DNA of 6,700 bases, from positions 1 through 6,700 of the forward strand of contig RFIY01000070.1 of the NCBI GenBank assembly GCA_003695505.1, in the 5' to 3' direction. The translations under genes and the position numbers were made by a program. The DNA comes from J088 sp003695505 [NCBI: Candidatus Dadabacteria bacterium]. GTDB lineage: Bacteria; J088. The notes under the pieces are model-generated. The model did not search any database and was not told the origin of the DNA. It saw only the letters and a program-made list of their open reading frames with translations. This document shows positions 5,520 through 6,700 of the stretch, piece by piece. Within the stretch, counting starts at the first letter, position 1; each line of letters opens with the position of its first letter.

Positions 5520-6259
5520 CCTTCTGGCGAAGCGTCCTTGTCATTGCGACACTCGGCCTGGCGCTTCCGGCGCCGGCCTGGTGCGTGGTCTTCGGCAGCC
5601 CCGGCGCCCCGACCCCCGCATTCAGCCTGCGCGGCAGCGTCGGACTCGGCTACAGCGTGCGCCCGCTCAATGGCCGCAACAACTCGGGAGATCCGTTGCG
5701 TGACGAACTGAAACGTTTCATGGTGCTCGGCAAGCTGTCGATCCTGCCGCTCGACTGGCTCGAGATCGGCGCACTGATCGGCGGCGCGGACGCCAAACGC
5801 AACCTGACGGACTTCCAGGGATCACTCGGCATCAACGGTGGCGGCTACCTGACCTTTCATCCGCTGCTCGAGGACGATTTCGGGATCAATATCTCACTCG
5901 GCGGCGGCATGCAGGCCAGCCGCAACGATGGCGATGTGCCTGACCCGGCCGGCGCCGCCGGTGTGCGACGCTCGACGACCCTCAAGGAAAAGCAGTATTT
6001 CGCGCACATCACCCTGTCGAAAACGTTCAAGGTCTGGAACTTCTACGGTGGCGCGACGTGGAACCTCAGCGATGTTCGCCACGGTCTGGCAGCCACACCG
6101 ACATTGGGCGATGTCGAAGGGCGCTCACAGTTCGGCATGTTCGTCGGCGTCGACTACTATGTGACACCGTTGATATACTTCAGTCTCGAAGGCCAGAACT
6201 TTCACGAAGACGCGCTGTTTGCATCGATCGGGATGCTGCTGGCGCCGCAGAAGGACTAG
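5516..6259 (+). CDS. Outer-membrane beta-barrel protein
   Basis: The 247-residue product has a Sec signal peptide (MTFWRSVLVIATLGLALPAP, cleavage near residue 23). Alternating amphipathic strands typical of a small outer-membrane barrel follow, for example AFSLRGSVGLGYSV (35-48), LEIGALIGGADA (82-93), SLGINGGGYLTFHP (103-116), FGINISLGGGMQAS (122-135), YFAHITLSKTF (161-171), WNFYGGATWNLS (174-185), FGMFVGVDYYV (206-216) and LIYFSLEGQNF (219-229). Polar loops rich in Asp, Asn and Gly separate them. The chain ends in LLAPQKD rather than the usual terminal Phe, so the insertion signal is not classical; the last strand may be ALFASIGMLLA. The family is not recognised. The start overlaps the PilZ stop (ATGA), with GGGAG about a dozen bases upstream, so its synthesis is probably coupled to the c-di-GMP receptor. 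Confidence 0.75.
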   Translation: MTFWRSVLVIATLGLALPAPAWCVVFGSPGAPTPAFSLRGSVGLGYSVRPLNGRNNSGDPLRDELKRFMVLGKLSILPLDWLEIGALIGGADAKRNLTDFQGSLGINGGGYLTFHPLLEDDFGINISLGGGMQASRNDGDVPDPAGAAGVRRSTTLKEKQYFAHITLSKTFKVWNFYGGATWNLSDVRHGLAATPTLGDVEGRSQFGMFVGVDYYVTPLIYFSLEGQNFHEDALFASIGMLLAPQKD

Positions 6260-6262
6260 ACC

Positions 6263-6700
6263 ATGGAAATCTTTCTCGATACCGGAAATGTCGACGAAAT
6301 CCGCGAGGCAGCCGACCTGGGCATCGTCAGCGGTGTCACGACCAACCCCAGCCTGATCGCCAAATCGGGACGCCCCCGCGAGGAAGTCCTGCAGGACATC
6401 TGCGACCTGATCGATGGTCCGATCAGTGGCGAGGTCATTGCAACCGAAGCCGACGCCATGATCGTCGAAGGACGGGAACTCGCAGCCATCCACCCCAACA
6501 TCGTCATCAAACTGCCGATGACCCGCGACGGTCTGAAGGCCTGCAAGGTGCTGGCCGATGAAACGATTCGTGTCAACATGACGCTGATCTTTCAGCCCCT
6601 GCAGGCGCTGCTCTGCGCGCGCGCCGGCGCCGCGTTTGTCAGTCCATTTATCGGACGTCTCGACGACATCGGCCACGACGGCATGGATCTGATCCGCCAG
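6263..6700 (+). CDS. tal: Transaldolase, TalC/MipB subfamily (partial, 3' end beyond window)
   Basis: The 146 codons seen are the N-terminal two thirds of a roughly 215-residue transaldolase. The ATG is preceded by GAAGGA (6250-6255) seven bases upstream, inside the end of the barrel gene, and only three bases separate the two genes. Recognisable blocks are [12 protein letters not shown] (2-13), [14 protein letters not shown] (23-36), GEVIATEA (56-63), [11 protein letters not shown] (77-87) with Schiff-base Lys83, and [15 protein letters not shown] (126-140). Two positions separate transaldolases from fructose-6-phosphate aldolases of the same family. Glu57 stands where E. coli FSA has Gln59, and Phe129 stands where FSA has Tyr131. 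Both favour transfer of dihydroxyacetone between sedoheptulose-7-phosphate and glyceraldehyde-3-phosphate in the non-oxidative pentose phosphate pathway. It is cytoplasmic. FQPLQ at 110-114 is an uncommon version of a segment usually F-S-x-x-Q. Confidence 0.93.
   Translation, partial: MEIFLDTGNVDEIREAADLGIVSGVTTNPSLIAKSGRPREEVLQDICDLIDGPISGEVIATEADAMIVEGRELAAIHPNIVIKLPMTRDGLKACKVLADETIRVNMTLIFQPLQALLCARAGAAFVSPFIGRLDDIGHDGMDLIRQ

Overview
The window is GC-rich, gene-dense chromosomal DNA from a Gram-negative bacterium, most likely a proteobacterium and perhaps a gammaproteobacterium. The pointers are a lipoprotein with a lipobox, a Tat-type signal peptide, an outer-membrane beta-barrel, a PilZ domain, a sigma-54-type promoter and a nitrilase-family enzyme that resembles E. 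coli YafV. The genus cannot be named from sequence alone. There are eight protein genes, the first and last cut by the window edges. I see no rRNA, tRNA, CRISPR array, transposase or other mark of a mobile element.

Left part (1-2143). A truncated gene for a secreted protein of unknown function points left. Diverging from it is a rightward cluster: a stand-alone response-regulator receiver (482-886), a YafV/Nit2-type omega-amidase of the carbon-nitrogen hydrolase superfamily (920-1702), and an 84-residue cytochrome-b5-like heme/steroid-binding-type protein (1699-1953) whose start overlaps the amidase stop as ATGA. A good sigma-54 (-24/-12) promoter match lies 33 bases before the receiver start. 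The amidase may also have its own promoter, with +1 falling on its GTG. After the cluster come a long stem with a C/U-rich loop carrying two CCTCC motifs and then a strong Rho-independent terminator. Together these could form a small RNA that binds Shine-Dalgarno sequences, or simply an elaborate 3' UTR.

Middle part (2144-4997). Two leftward genes encode exported proteins: a 630-residue lipoprotein that is probably a beta-propeller, and a 290-residue all-helical protein with a twin-arginine signal that resembles TRAP-transporter T-component (TatT) proteins. The second gene has its own promoter with a perfect TTGACA -35. It converges on the left cluster across the terminator region.

Right part (4998-6700). 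Diverging from the lipoprotein gene is a compact rightward operon: a c-di-GMP-binding PilZ protein (5175-5519), an outer-membrane beta-barrel protein (5516-6259, ATGA overlap) and a TalC-type transaldolase (6263 to the window end). A sigma-70 promoter (TCGACA-17-TATCAT) lies just upstream and supports the shorter PilZ start. The shared intergenic region holds a CCGGTT repeat that could be an operator.

The most interesting signals are the putative anti-Shine-Dalgarno RNA element, the sigma-54 promoter in front of an ammonia-releasing amidase, and the PilZ/beta-barrel translational coupling. All three are inferences from sequence and need the tests given below.
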